Below, one piece after another: positions 1 through 6,506 of a stretch of 64,000 nt of DNA; the first letter of the stretch is position 1, and every line of letters begins with the position of its first letter. The position numbers and the translations under genes were made by a program. The DNA is from RDXT01 sp033765305 (GTDB lineage Bacteria; Bacteroidota; Bacteroidia; J057). The DNA is taken from NCBI GenBank assembly GCA_033765305.1, contig JANRID010000044.1:1-64000 (forward strand), written 5' to 3'. The notes under the pieces were generated by a model. That model was not told the DNA's origin and ran no database searches. It saw only the letters and a program-made list of their open reading frames with translations.

Positions 1-1
1 C

Positions 2-1141
2 GGAGTTTATCCTGAGCGCAGCCGAAGGGAGACGGATGTGATCAGCTACTCAGACTACGACCCCGGAGTTTATCCTGAGCGGAGCCGAAGGGGCACCACC
101 CTGCCGGGCCGCACGGGCTACAACGGCAGCACCAACCCCAATCACCGCTACGGCTTCCAGGGCGAGGCCTGCCCTGAGCGCAGCCGAAGGGAGAGCGACG
201 ACGAGATGTATGGGGATGGCAATGCGATCGCCTTTACGTACCGGGTGCATGATGCGCGGATCGGGCGGTTTTTAAGTGTGGATCCGCTGGCGCCGGAGTA
301 TCCTTTTTATAGCCCATATGCTTTTAGTGGGAATCGGGTGATGGATGCGGTGGAGCTGGAGGGGTTGGAGGAGTTAATACTTCATAAGATATTTCAAACT
401 CCCTCTGGAAAAACAATTATTAATGTACTTCGCTCTACTGCAGTTTATAGAAACTTTGCTGAGACCTTACGCTCCCAAACAAAATATGATGTATATATCG
501 TGCCTCTTATAATAGACAAAATTTATCATCCTGACGATGAGGTTGACAATCCAAACAAAAACGGCTATACCACAAAAGGCAAGGGTGGCGAAACTCGGAT
601 TTTTGATGGCTTAGAAGAAATCAAGAGTATTTTAGATGCGACTACTAAAATGGGGAAATATAACGGTCCACAAGAAGGGCAAAAATATGTCCCTGGCAGT
701 GTATTTAAAATTTGGTACCAAAGCCAGCACTTTCGCTACATCCATATAGATGACGTAATTAAAAGTTTTCAAGAAGATAAAAGTTTAATAGTTGTTGGAA
801 TTAACATGAACCATATAAGCCATATTGCCGGATATATAAATTCAGCAGGGGAAATCATAACGAATAGCTCTGTATCGCCGGAATTGATACAAAATATGAT
901 TGTTGAAGCAGCATTTGTATTAGCACACGAACTCGATTCGCATGCCATAAACACATTGAATGGCAACGATTTGATCAGTAGTGTTGAACATGATGCTTGG
1001 TACAGCTATCCAGTTGGGAACACTAGCCCATCAATAGATGAATTGATAACAGATGAGCGGTATCGGGCATCCCGTGCCTACAAAGTATATCTTGAAGTAA
1101 GATCATCAGTTAAGCAAGTCAAACGGTCAGAAAACAAATGA
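2..1141 (+). CDS. Rhs/YD-repeat toxin, C-terminal part (5' end outside window)
   Basis: The frame is open to the left edge, so only the 3' end is present; the first GTG inside is at 38 but is probably not the start. The N-terminal part is the RHS-associated core: a DVISYSDYDP-like stretch, NPNHRYGFQG, DDEMYGDGNA, RIGRFLSVDPLAPEYP and SPYAFSGNRV, ending at ELEGLE near base 371. After that the sequence turns abruptly AT-rich and encodes about 255 residues unrelated to the core, the usual place for a polymorphic toxin tip. The tip contains AHELDSHA (926-943), an HExxxH motif like a zinc-peptidase site, and EHDAWY about 14 residues later. Three PERSRR-encoding elements interrupt the core in frame. 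A lipoprotein gene begins 20 bp downstream. The Rhs assignment is firm; the metallopeptidase activity is inference. Confidence 0.85.
   Translation, partial: GVYPERSRRETDVISYSDYDPGVYPERSRRGTTLPGRTGYNGSTNPNHRYGFQGEACPERSRRESDDEMYGDGNAIAFTYRVHDARIGRFLSVDPLAPEYPFYSPYAFSGNRVMDAVELEGLEELILHKIFQTPSGKTIINVLRSTAVYRNFAETLRSQTKYDVYIVPLIIDKIYHPDDEVDNPNKNGYTTKGKGGETRIFDGLEEIKSILDATTKMGKYNGPQEGQKYVPGSVFKIWYQSQHFRYIHIDDVIKSFQEDKSLIVVGINMNHISHIAGYINSAGEIITNSSVSPELIQNMIVEAAFVLAHELDSHAINTLNGNDLISSVEHDAWYSYPVGNTSPSIDELITDERYRASRAYKVYLEVRSSVKQVKRSENK
5..30 (+). repeat. PERSRR micro-element copy 1
   Basis: Contains CCTGAGCGCAGCCGAAGG preceded by GTTTAT. It is read in frame as VYPERSRR in the Rhs gene. The ends form a short imperfect inverted repeat (CCCT-type and AGGG arms). 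Confidence 0.7.
67..93 (+). repeat. PERSRR micro-element copy 2
   Basis: Contains CCTGAGCGGAGCCGAAGG, one base different from copy 1 and with the same GGAGTTTAT lead-in 62 bp further on. It splits the usual Rhs motif SDY-x-PFG-x-TLPGR into SDYDP, then GVYPERSRR, then GTTLPGR. Confidence 0.7.
125..370 (+). repeat. RHS-core direct repeat, copy A (246 bp)
   Basis: This stretch is closely similar to 2179-2448. The two copies differ in length by exactly 24 bp because copy B carries one additional PERSRR element. Downstream of each copy the sequence diverges completely into a different toxin tip, as expected for tip exchange or displacement by recombination in the core. Confidence 0.75.
168..192 (+). 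repeat. PERSRR micro-element copy 3
   Basis: Contains CCTGAGCGCAGCCGAAGG preceded by CCTGC. It is read as ACPERSRR between GFQGE and ESDDEMYG of the RHS core. Confidence 0.7.
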
Positions 1142-1160
1142 AAATAATAACACAAGTAAT

Positions 1161-1949
1161 ATGAAGACGCTTTCCTCTTGCTTTGCAGCTGTGCTGTTCA
1201 TGCTTGGATGCGATCATTCAAAGGCAAAACGCGATTGGCGCAGTGAGTTTGTTTGTAAATGGGCTGCTTTCTCAGTTCAAATGGAGCAGGAAGCCAGTCT
1301 TCCGCTGGGGATTTACCTCGATCGGGACCAGGATACGAGCGATTGCAGCAGCCGGGGATTCACATTGGATTCAGTGCATATAAAAACAATTATGGGTGAA
1401 TCTTACGAGGGGCTTGTTTACTGGAAGGAAGAGCAACTGGTCTGCCTGCTCGACAGCACGCGGCAGGAGGTGCTGCTGTTTGATTTTGCCATGAGGCCCG
1501 GGGATACCGCCTACATACGCTTTCCAGACGAGCCCTCGGGTCTGTATAACGAGACCAATCGAGCCCCGGAGGGCTACGCCCTGATCCTGGAATGGAAGCT
1601 TTGGGACAGCTGCCTGCGGGATACTATATATATGTTCAGATACGATCATGGGCAATATGCGTATTCAAATCCAGGCAGATCTGAGGAATATGCGAGGAGA
1701 ATGATTCTAGACTTGGAATATTATAAAGACGAGGTTTTCTTTGCGGGAAAAGAGTCGGGCATGCTGGGATATGTCCGAGGCCAGCATCTAATAACTGACG
1801 GCAAAGTAGTGCAAGAAATAAATAATTTATATGGGAGATTTTATATAAACTGCATAGAAAATGCTCAGGATTTGATTTTTCATCAATATAAAATACAACA
1901 AGACTATTTGGAGTCGAACAATTACTGTACATGTTTGAACGGCCGCTAG
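1161..1949 (+). CDS. Lipoprotein, candidate immunity partner of the upstream Rhs tip
   Basis: The 262-residue protein begins with a basic residue, a hydrophobic stretch and a lipobox-like LFMLGC at residues 12-17, so it is probably an exported lipoprotein. I recognise no family in the mature part, which is rich in aromatic and acidic residues. It starts 20 bp after the Rhs gene on the same strand. Small genes directly behind Rhs tips usually encode the cognate immunity protein, and a periplasmic lipoprotein would suit a toxin acting in the envelope. The immunity role is inferred from position only. The 3' third is more AT-rich than the rest of the window, consistent with a transferred cassette. 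Confidence 0.6.
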   Translation: MKTLSSCFAAVLFMLGCDHSKAKRDWRSEFVCKWAAFSVQMEQEASLPLGIYLDRDQDTSDCSSRGFTLDSVHIKTIMGESYEGLVYWKEEQLVCLLDSTRQEVLLFDFAMRPGDTAYIRFPDEPSGLYNETNRAPEGYALILEWKLWDSCLRDTIYMFRYDHGQYAYSNPGRSEEYARRMILDLEYYKDEVFFAGKESGMLGYVRGQHLITDGKVVQEINNLYGRFYINCIENAQDLIFHQYKIQQDYLESNNYCTCLNGR

Positions 1950-2052
1950 GGGATCTTCCCGCCTGATGCGCCGCTCCCCGGTCCGCACGCATGCCCTGCC
2001 AAAGATGAAACGCCCCCTTGCCATTCCGGCTCCTGTTTCCGATCTTCACCCC

Positions 2053-3258
2053 ATGCGTCATCTCCTCCGCCCTCTCACCCTGATCTGCTGGCTGCTCTGC
2101 GGCCTGGGCAGCGCATGGGCAGGCGGCGGGGGCGTTTCAGCCCTGATGGCTGCGAGCCCGCATCAGGGTTTTGATACCGGCAGCACCAACCCCAACCACC
2201 GCTACGGCTTCCAGGGCGAGGCCTGCCCTGAGCGCAGCCGAAGGGAGAGCGACGACAAGATGTATGGGGATGGTAATGCCATCGCCTTCACGTATCGGGT
2301 GCATGCCTGCCCTGAGCGCAGCCGAAGGGATCCGCGCATAGGCCGCTTCCTGAGTGTGGACCCGCTGGCACCGGAGTATCCGTGGAACAGCCCGTATGCG
2401 TTTTCGGAGAACCGGGTGCTGGATGGCGTAGAGCTGGAGGGGCTGGAGTACTACTCTTCTCTTTCTGGCCCTGCTTATCTTACAGAACGGCTACACCCGG
2501 AAACAGCCAAAGGACTTTACAACCGCGCCCGAAACTATGAGGTCTACAGCGGACTTGGTACGATAACAGGGGGAGCCATTGTTGCGACGGTTGTCTATGG
2601 ACCTTATCTGTACTGGTGGGCAGCAAGCAACCCAGCGGCAGCGGGCGAAATGGCCTTGGAGATGTTTAATCCGTCAGCAGTCGGGGCTTTTGGAGTAGGC
2701 GGGCTGGGTATGGCGGATGAAGTAGGAGACCTGTTTACTGGCTCAAGGTCTCTATACTGGGATGTTGATCCTATGCCTATGGTCAAAGAGAGTATAACGA
2801 TTCCGTACAGATGGAAAGGCGCTACTGACAACATGTCCAGAAAGCTATTTTCTGATCCTGTAATCGCTCAAGAACTAGGCTCGCTATCTTACCACACACC
2901 CGTCGGTATGCTCGATGTTCATGCGCACGGACTTTCGGAGAGTATCGTAAGCTTACATGGGCCAATAAATGCGAAACAGTTTGCCGAAAGCTTGGGGTCA
3001 TTAGACGGAACAACATGTATCAACCTGTTTACATGCTTTACTGCGTCTGGGAGCTTTGCCTCAAGCCTTGCTAAGGAAACTGACAAGTATGTAGGAGGCA
3101 TGACCGTTAAATGGAATTTACTTGAATCCGGTGAGATCAGCATGCCCCCTCATGGGCTATGGAGGACATACAATTCAGCAGGAATTGTGGTTGATGAGTT
3201 TCGGCCCGCAGATATTCAGACCATTATTGCTCGAACACAACAGGTCACTGACAAATAA
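2053..3258 (+). CDS. Shortened Rhs protein: signal peptide, RHS core and toxin tip
   Basis: I chose the ATG at 2053 because it gives a clear signal peptide (MRHLLRPL..., cleavage near SAWA); the frame is open further upstream to 1966 without such a sequence. About 20 residues after the signal peptide the protein enters the RHS core (NPNHRYGFQG to ELEGLE), so the whole YD-repeat shell is missing. Two PERSRR insertions interrupt the core. The tip of about 265 residues has a glycine/alanine-rich hydrophobic segment, then LDVHAHGL and, about 42 residues on, NLFTCFTASGSFASSLA. The His-Gly and Cys pairing resembles clan CD (caspase/CPD-like) peptidases, but that is tentative. It could be a functional minimal toxin or an orphan cassette left by deletion. 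Confidence 0.65.
   Translation: MRHLLRPLTLICWLLCGLGSAWAGGGGVSALMAASPHQGFDTGSTNPNHRYGFQGEACPERSRRESDDKMYGDGNAIAFTYRVHACPERSRRDPRIGRFLSVDPLAPEYPWNSPYAFSENRVLDGVELEGLEYYSSLSGPAYLTERLHPETAKGLYNRARNYEVYSGLGTITGGAIVATVVYGPYLYWWAASNPAAAGEMALEMFNPSAVGAFGVGGLGMADEVGDLFTGSRSLYWDVDPMPMVKESITIPYRWKGATDNMSRKLFSDPVIAQELGSLSYHTPVGMLDVHAHGLSESIVSLHGPINAKQFAESLGSLDGTTCINLFTCFTASGSFASSLAKETDKYVGGMTVKWNLLESGEISMPPHGLWRTYNSAGIVVDEFRPADIQTIIARTQQVTDK
2221..2246 (+). repeat. PERSRR micro-element copy 4
   Basis: Contains CCTGAGCGCAGCCGAAGG. It lies at the same place in the RHS core as copy 3, so the two are orthologous insertions that predate the duplication. Confidence 0.7.
2304..2329 (+). repeat. PERSRR micro-element copy 5 (private insertion)
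   Basis: This copy lies between the codons of YRVH and DPRIGRF. The other Rhs gene in the window has YRVH directly followed by DARIGRF (base 255), so the empty site is visible. The inserted unit is 24 bp and keeps the frame. Confidence 0.75.
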
Positions 3259-3278
3259 CCATTTCACACCGAATTTTT

Positions 3279-3701
3279 ATGAGTAGCGTCATTTTATCTT
3301 TATCCAAGGACAGGGTTTTGGGTTTCAAAGAACACCCAGACTTTATAAAGCCTGAATTATTTGAATTTAACTCTATCCACGAATACTTGCTGCATCAGCC
3401 TGATTCTGTGGATGAAAAGGTATTAAAATATCTTAAGAGTGGAATAATTCTGGTGGGTCATCGTGGCATGGATAAAGATATTTTTAATGATGAAAAAATG
3501 ATTTTAGGTACATTTAGACTATATACTGACGGATATTGGATCTGGCATGAGTATATAATCTACTATTATAAGCACTACCGGATCGCTCCCCCTCTTGAGT
3601 TTTTACAGACAGCTCAAAACAATCATTTTGTGATTCCTGATTTTAATGAGGATCAGGTAAATGAACTAGAAAGGCAAATGAAAGAAATATTTGTTTATTG
3701 A
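3279..3701 (+). CDS. Small candidate immunity protein of the second Rhs cassette
   Basis: 140 residues, 20 bp after the shortened Rhs gene and clearly AT-rich compared with the chromosome. The C-terminal half carries a pattern seen in small bacterial proteins linked to toxin loci: TDGYWIWHEYIIYYYKHY followed by LEFLQ. No signal peptide is visible, which would put it in the cytoplasm. The first residues read VILSLSKDR, the same peptide that a widespread micro-element related to the PERSRR repeats encodes, but here it uses different, AT-rich codons. The immunity role rests on position, size and composition. Confidence 0.6.
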   Translation: MSSVILSLSKDRVLGFKEHPDFIKPELFEFNSIHEYLLHQPDSVDEKVLKYLKSGIILVGHRGMDKDIFNDEKMILGTFRLYTDGYWIWHEYIIYYYKHYRIAPPLEFLQTAQNNHFVIPDFNEDQVNELERQMKEIFVY

Positions 3702-3896
3702 TCATAACTCACAACGTTGCAACAATCCGCATTTTTCAGCAGATATTGAATACAAGCCGAATGGGATTTGGGGTAAGCCTGCTTTAGCCTTGCCTTATGA
3801 CCACAAATGGCATTTGATCCGCTGGCGCGAGGCTACATGCCTCATGTCAGCTATCCAGCGGGCTACACCCGCCCACACATTTCTTGCGTCTCAGCG
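3702..3896. other. Intergenic stretch with no recognisable gene
   Basis: Reading frames cross this stretch but none shows protein-like features or a credible start. It leads into a decayed copy of the Rhs start at 3897, so it is probably remnant DNA of a further cassette. Confidence 0.5.
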
Positions 3897-3992
3897 TATC
3901 TTCACCTCATGCGTCACTCCCTCCGCCCCCTCGCCCTTGTGCTTTGGCTGCTGGCCAGCCTGTGCAGCGCATAAGCAGGCGGCGCAGGAGGC
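3897..3992 (+). pseudogene. Decayed copy of the Rhs signal-peptide start
   Basis: The ATG at 3909 begins MRHSLRPLALVLWLLASLCSA and then stops (TAA at 3972). It aligns without gaps to the start at 2053 (MRHLLRPLTLICWLLCGLGSA then W); the stop replaces the TGG tryptophan codon. Similarity extends upstream (ATCTTCAC...ATGCGTCA) and a few codons downstream (GCAGGCGGCG), then is lost before the ATPase gene at 4013. This is a third, inactivated Rhs 5' end in the island. Confidence 0.75.
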
Positions 3993-4012
3993 CCTGCCTG
4001 CACGCCGCCCCA

Positions 4013-5170
4013 TTACGCCCCCGCATCCCCCAGCTGCCGCCAGCTCAGGATCTTCCCCTGGCTCCGGGTCTGGCTCTCGTCACCGGCGTACACCGCATAG
4101 CTTGGGCCGGTCAGATGGGGCGCTGCCTGGCGGAACCGCTCGATTCCCTTGAAATATTCCGAGCGGGCCGTGAAGCTGAATTTGAACTCGTAGGCCAGCG
4201 TCTGGAGCCCCTCCTGAAGGATCAGATCCGTTTCCACATGGTGGTGGTCGCGCCAGAAGTAGCTGTTCACCGGCGCGGCCCGGTGCAGCCGCTGCTTGAG
4301 CAGCTCGGCGATGGCCATATTCTCGAAGATGCTGCTGCGCCCGTAATACTGCCCCAGCTGCCCGGGGTCGGTAATGCCCAGCAGGTGGCAAAGCAGCCCC
4401 GTATCCCAGAAATACAGCTTCGGAGATTTGACGAAGCGCTTGTTCAGGTTTTCGTAGTAGGGGCCTAGCTGAAACAGCAGGTAGCTGGCCTCCAGCAGGG
4501 TAATCCATTTTCGCACCGTCGCCGCCGTGATGCCCGCCTCTGTGGCGAGCGACTGGTAGTTCAGCGGCTGGCCCGTACGGCCTGCGCACAGCCGGATGAA
4601 ATTGCGGAAGGCGCCGAGGTTCTGCACCTGGGCAATGCTCCGCACGTCCCGCTCCAGATAGGTCTCCAGATATGCCGGAAACAGCTCTGCAGGCGTCAGC
4701 GGGCGGTCGTACAGGGCCGGATACCCGCCCTGCCACATCGCCTGCTCCGGGCTGCCCGGCAGCTTGGGGCCCAGCTCGGCAAAGCTGAACGGCATCAGCT
4801 TCAGCACAGCGGTCCGGCCTGCCAGGCTCTGACTGACCGCATCCAGCAGCAGAAAATTCTGGGAGCCGGAGAGGATGTACTGGCCCATGATCCGGTCTTC
4901 GTCTGTACGGCCCTGGAGGTAGGAGAACAGCTCCGGCACGCGCTGCGCTTCGTCGAAGATCACAAAGCGGTCATATTCCCGCAGAAAAGCACGGGGATCT
5001 TCTGCGGCGTAGGCCCGGAGGTCCGGCAGTTCGAGGTTGACATAGCGGTAGGACGGAAACGCCTGCCGCAGCAGGGTGGTTTTGCCCGCCTGCCTCGGAC
5101 CGGTCAGGGAAATAATGGGAAACCCTTGGGCAAGCCGCAGGATGTGCGGGGTAATAAGGCGGGAAATCAT
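4013..5170 (-). CDS. AAA ATPase with DUF4143 domain
   Basis: The 385-residue protein has an N-terminal P-loop ATPase of the AAA_14 type: Walker A GPRQAGKTT at residues 24-32, Walker B FVIFDEAQ near 69-76, and a sensor-like LSGSQNFLL. A C-terminal DUF4143 region follows, with a winged-helix-like stretch (ATEAGITAATVRKWI) and a YEFKFS segment near the end. These proteins are common, often strain-variable ATPases found near mobile DNA; their substrate is not well known. Its location beside an Rhs island fits that pattern. A 41-bp palindrome lies 31 bp before the start codon. Length is normal for the family. Confidence 0.85.
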   Translation of the reverse strand: MISRLITPHILRLAQGFPIISLTGPRQAGKTTLLRQAFPSYRYVNLELPDLRAYAAEDPRAFLREYDRFVIFDEAQRVPELFSYLQGRTDEDRIMGQYILSGSQNFLLLDAVSQSLAGRTAVLKLMPFSFAELGPKLPGSPEQAMWQGGYPALYDRPLTPAELFPAYLETYLERDVRSIAQVQNLGAFRNFIRLCAGRTGQPLNYQSLATEAGITAATVRKWITLLEASYLLFQLGPYYENLNKRFVKSPKLYFWDTGLLCHLLGITDPGQLGQYYGRSSIFENMAIAELLKQRLHRAAPVNSYFWRDHHHVETDLILQEGLQTLAYEFKFSFTARSEYFKGIERFRQAAPHLTGPSYAVYAGDESQTRSQGKILSWRQLGDAGA

Positions 5171-5200
5171 GGGCTATTTTCCCGGAAACATGCATAATAA

Positions 5201-5241
5201 TCCGGACAAAACACAAAACGCCGTTTTGCATATTGTCCGGA
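5201..5241. promoter_or_regulatory. 41-bp near-perfect palindrome before the ATPase gene
   Basis: TCCGGACAA (5201-5209) pairs with TTGTCCGGA (5233-5241), and CAAAACG (5214-5220) pairs with CGTTTTG (5222-5228). Both arms share the centre at 5221; 17 of 20 positions match. It lies 31 bp upstream of the ATPase start, in its likely leader or promoter. It could be an operator for a dimeric repressor, a terminator for the upstream gene, or a small palindromic mobile element. Confidence 0.6.
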
Positions 5242-5292
5242 CACCGCCGAAATCTGCGCGGATGAGGGGCTGGCTGGCGGCAGGCACCCGGA

Positions 5293-5871
5293 TCAGCGCA
5301 TCCGCGCTCCGAGCGCATGCACCCGCTCCAGCCAGGCCTGGCGGAACGCGGCGCTCGAATTCCGGATCGGGGCTACGTAGGTGGCCCGCACCGGCGCAAC
5401 GCCGCAGAACTCCAGCGTCCCCCGCTTAAACTGATTCAGCACCGGGCTTCTCATGTACAGCAGGTCGTACCAGCGGGGGGTATCTGCGGTGACGATGATC
5501 CGGCCGCTTTTGCCGGTCAGCAGCTTTTCATGCGTGAGCCGCCCCGGGATAGGGCGGAAGGCGATGCCCGGGAGAAAGGTGCGGTCGATGAATCCTTTCA
5601 TCACCGCCGGGTATCCGTACCACCAAACCGGGAATACCCAGACCAGATGATCGGCCCATCGGATCTGCTCGATGGCGCGGAGCAGATCCGGCTCCAGTTC
5701 CGTGCGCTGCCGGTAGCCGTGCTGCAGATTGGGGCTGAAATCCAGGCTCCCGAGGTCGAGATGGTCAACCGATGCGCGGGCTTCCTGGAGCCCCTGCCGG
5801 TACGCGGCCGATAAGGCCCGGCTGAAGCTCTCCCGATCGGGATGTCCGTCGATGACCAGGACTTTTTTCAT
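5293..5871 (-). CDS. NAD(P)H-dependent oxidoreductase, flavodoxin-2 fold
   Basis: 192 residues starting MKKVLVIDGHPDRESFSRAL, the typical phosphate-binding start of quinone reductase/KefF/MdaB-like FMN proteins. The second signature WVFPVWWYGYPAVMKGFIDRTF is also present around residues 98-119. Such enzymes transfer two electrons from NAD(P)H to quinones or nitro compounds in the cytoplasm. It lies 57 bp downstream of a Crp/Fnr-family regulator gene on the same strand, which may control it. Exact substrate cannot be told. Confidence 0.88.
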   Translation of the reverse strand: MKKVLVIDGHPDRESFSRALSAAYRQGLQEARASVDHLDLGSLDFSPNLQHGYRQRTELEPDLLRAIEQIRWADHLVWVFPVWWYGYPAVMKGFIDRTFLPGIAFRPIPGRLTHEKLLTGKSGRIIVTADTPRWYDLLYMRSPVLNQFKRGTLEFCGVAPVRATYVAPIRNSSAAFRQAWLERVHALGARMR

Positions 5872-5928
5872 GCTGCCTTGTTTTCCCGCAAGAAGCAGCA
5901 GGCCGTGCTCTGCCGGAAGGACAAATGT

Positions 5929-6492
5929 CTAAATCGTGTGCAGCTTCCGGAGCCTGCTCAGATGCCGCTGCGTAATGCCCAGATACGAGGCGAGCTGGCC
6001 CAGCGGAATCAGCTGGAGATACTCGGGGTGGCTGCGCAGCAGATCCTGATACCGGGCTTCCGCAGGCTCTTTCAGCAGGGAAAATACGCGCCGCTCCATG
6101 CTGAGGTACTCCTGCTCGGCGAGCAGCTTGGAGAACGCGAGCCAGTTGGCGCTCGACTGCTCCAGCTGCCGGACCTCCGTCCTGGAAATGGAATAGATTT
6201 CGGCGTCTGCCAGGGCGCAGATGCTTTCGGCGGCCGGATTCCCGGTGAGAAACGACGAGTAGGCCGTCAGGTATGAGCCGGAGAAAGTAAAGCAGTAGGT
6301 GATTTCGTCTCCGTTTGCGTGATGGTAGAACGACCGGAAGAAGCCGGATTGCACAAACGCCACCTCCTCGCAGACCTGTCCTTCGCGGATGAAAAAGCCA
6401 TGCCGGGGAATCACCCGGCGGCGGCTCAGCTGCACAGCCGCATCGATCTCTTCCTCCGTAAGCACGCGGAACGACTGCAGATACGCTTTCAT
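5929..6492 (-). CDS. Crp/Fnr family transcriptional regulator
   Basis: About 187 residues: an N-terminal cyclic-nucleotide-binding beta-roll (FFIREGQVCEEVAFVQSGFFRSFY) and a C-terminal helix-turn-helix (LASYLGITQRHLSRLRK). This is the Bacteroidota subtype in which the nucleotide-binding residues are poorly conserved. I prefer the ATG at 6492 (MKAYLQSF). A GTG at 6510 in the same frame overlaps the stop of the upstream VWA gene (GTGA) and is a possible alternative, implying translational coupling. It probably regulates the neighbouring oxidoreductase gene. Confidence 0.85.
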   Translation of the reverse strand: MKAYLQSFRVLTEEEIDAAVQLSRRRVIPRHGFFIREGQVCEEVAFVQSGFFRSFYHHANGDEITYCFTFSGSYLTAYSSFLTGNPAAESICALADAEIYSISRTEVRQLEQSSANWLAFSKLLAEQEYLSMERRVFSLLKEPAEARYQDLLRSHPEYLQLIPLGQLASYLGITQRHLSRLRKLHTI

Positions 6493-6506
6493 CGGGCTGC
6501 TGCGGG

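Larger units (their letters stand above)
2179..2448 (+). repeat. RHS-core direct repeat, copy B (270 bp)
   Basis: Counterpart of 125-370, longer by one 24-bp PERSRR element. It marks where the second toxin tip is joined to the common core. Confidence 0.75.

Noticed and set aside
926..943. Assignment of the first Rhs tip to peptidase family M49
   Set aside because: Only HExxxH matches; the second conserved M49 motif is missing and the length is far too short.
3884..4468. Plus-strand frame covering the end of the DUF4143 ATPase
   Set aside because: Antisense to a conserved ATPase, and its start is inside the decayed Rhs copy.
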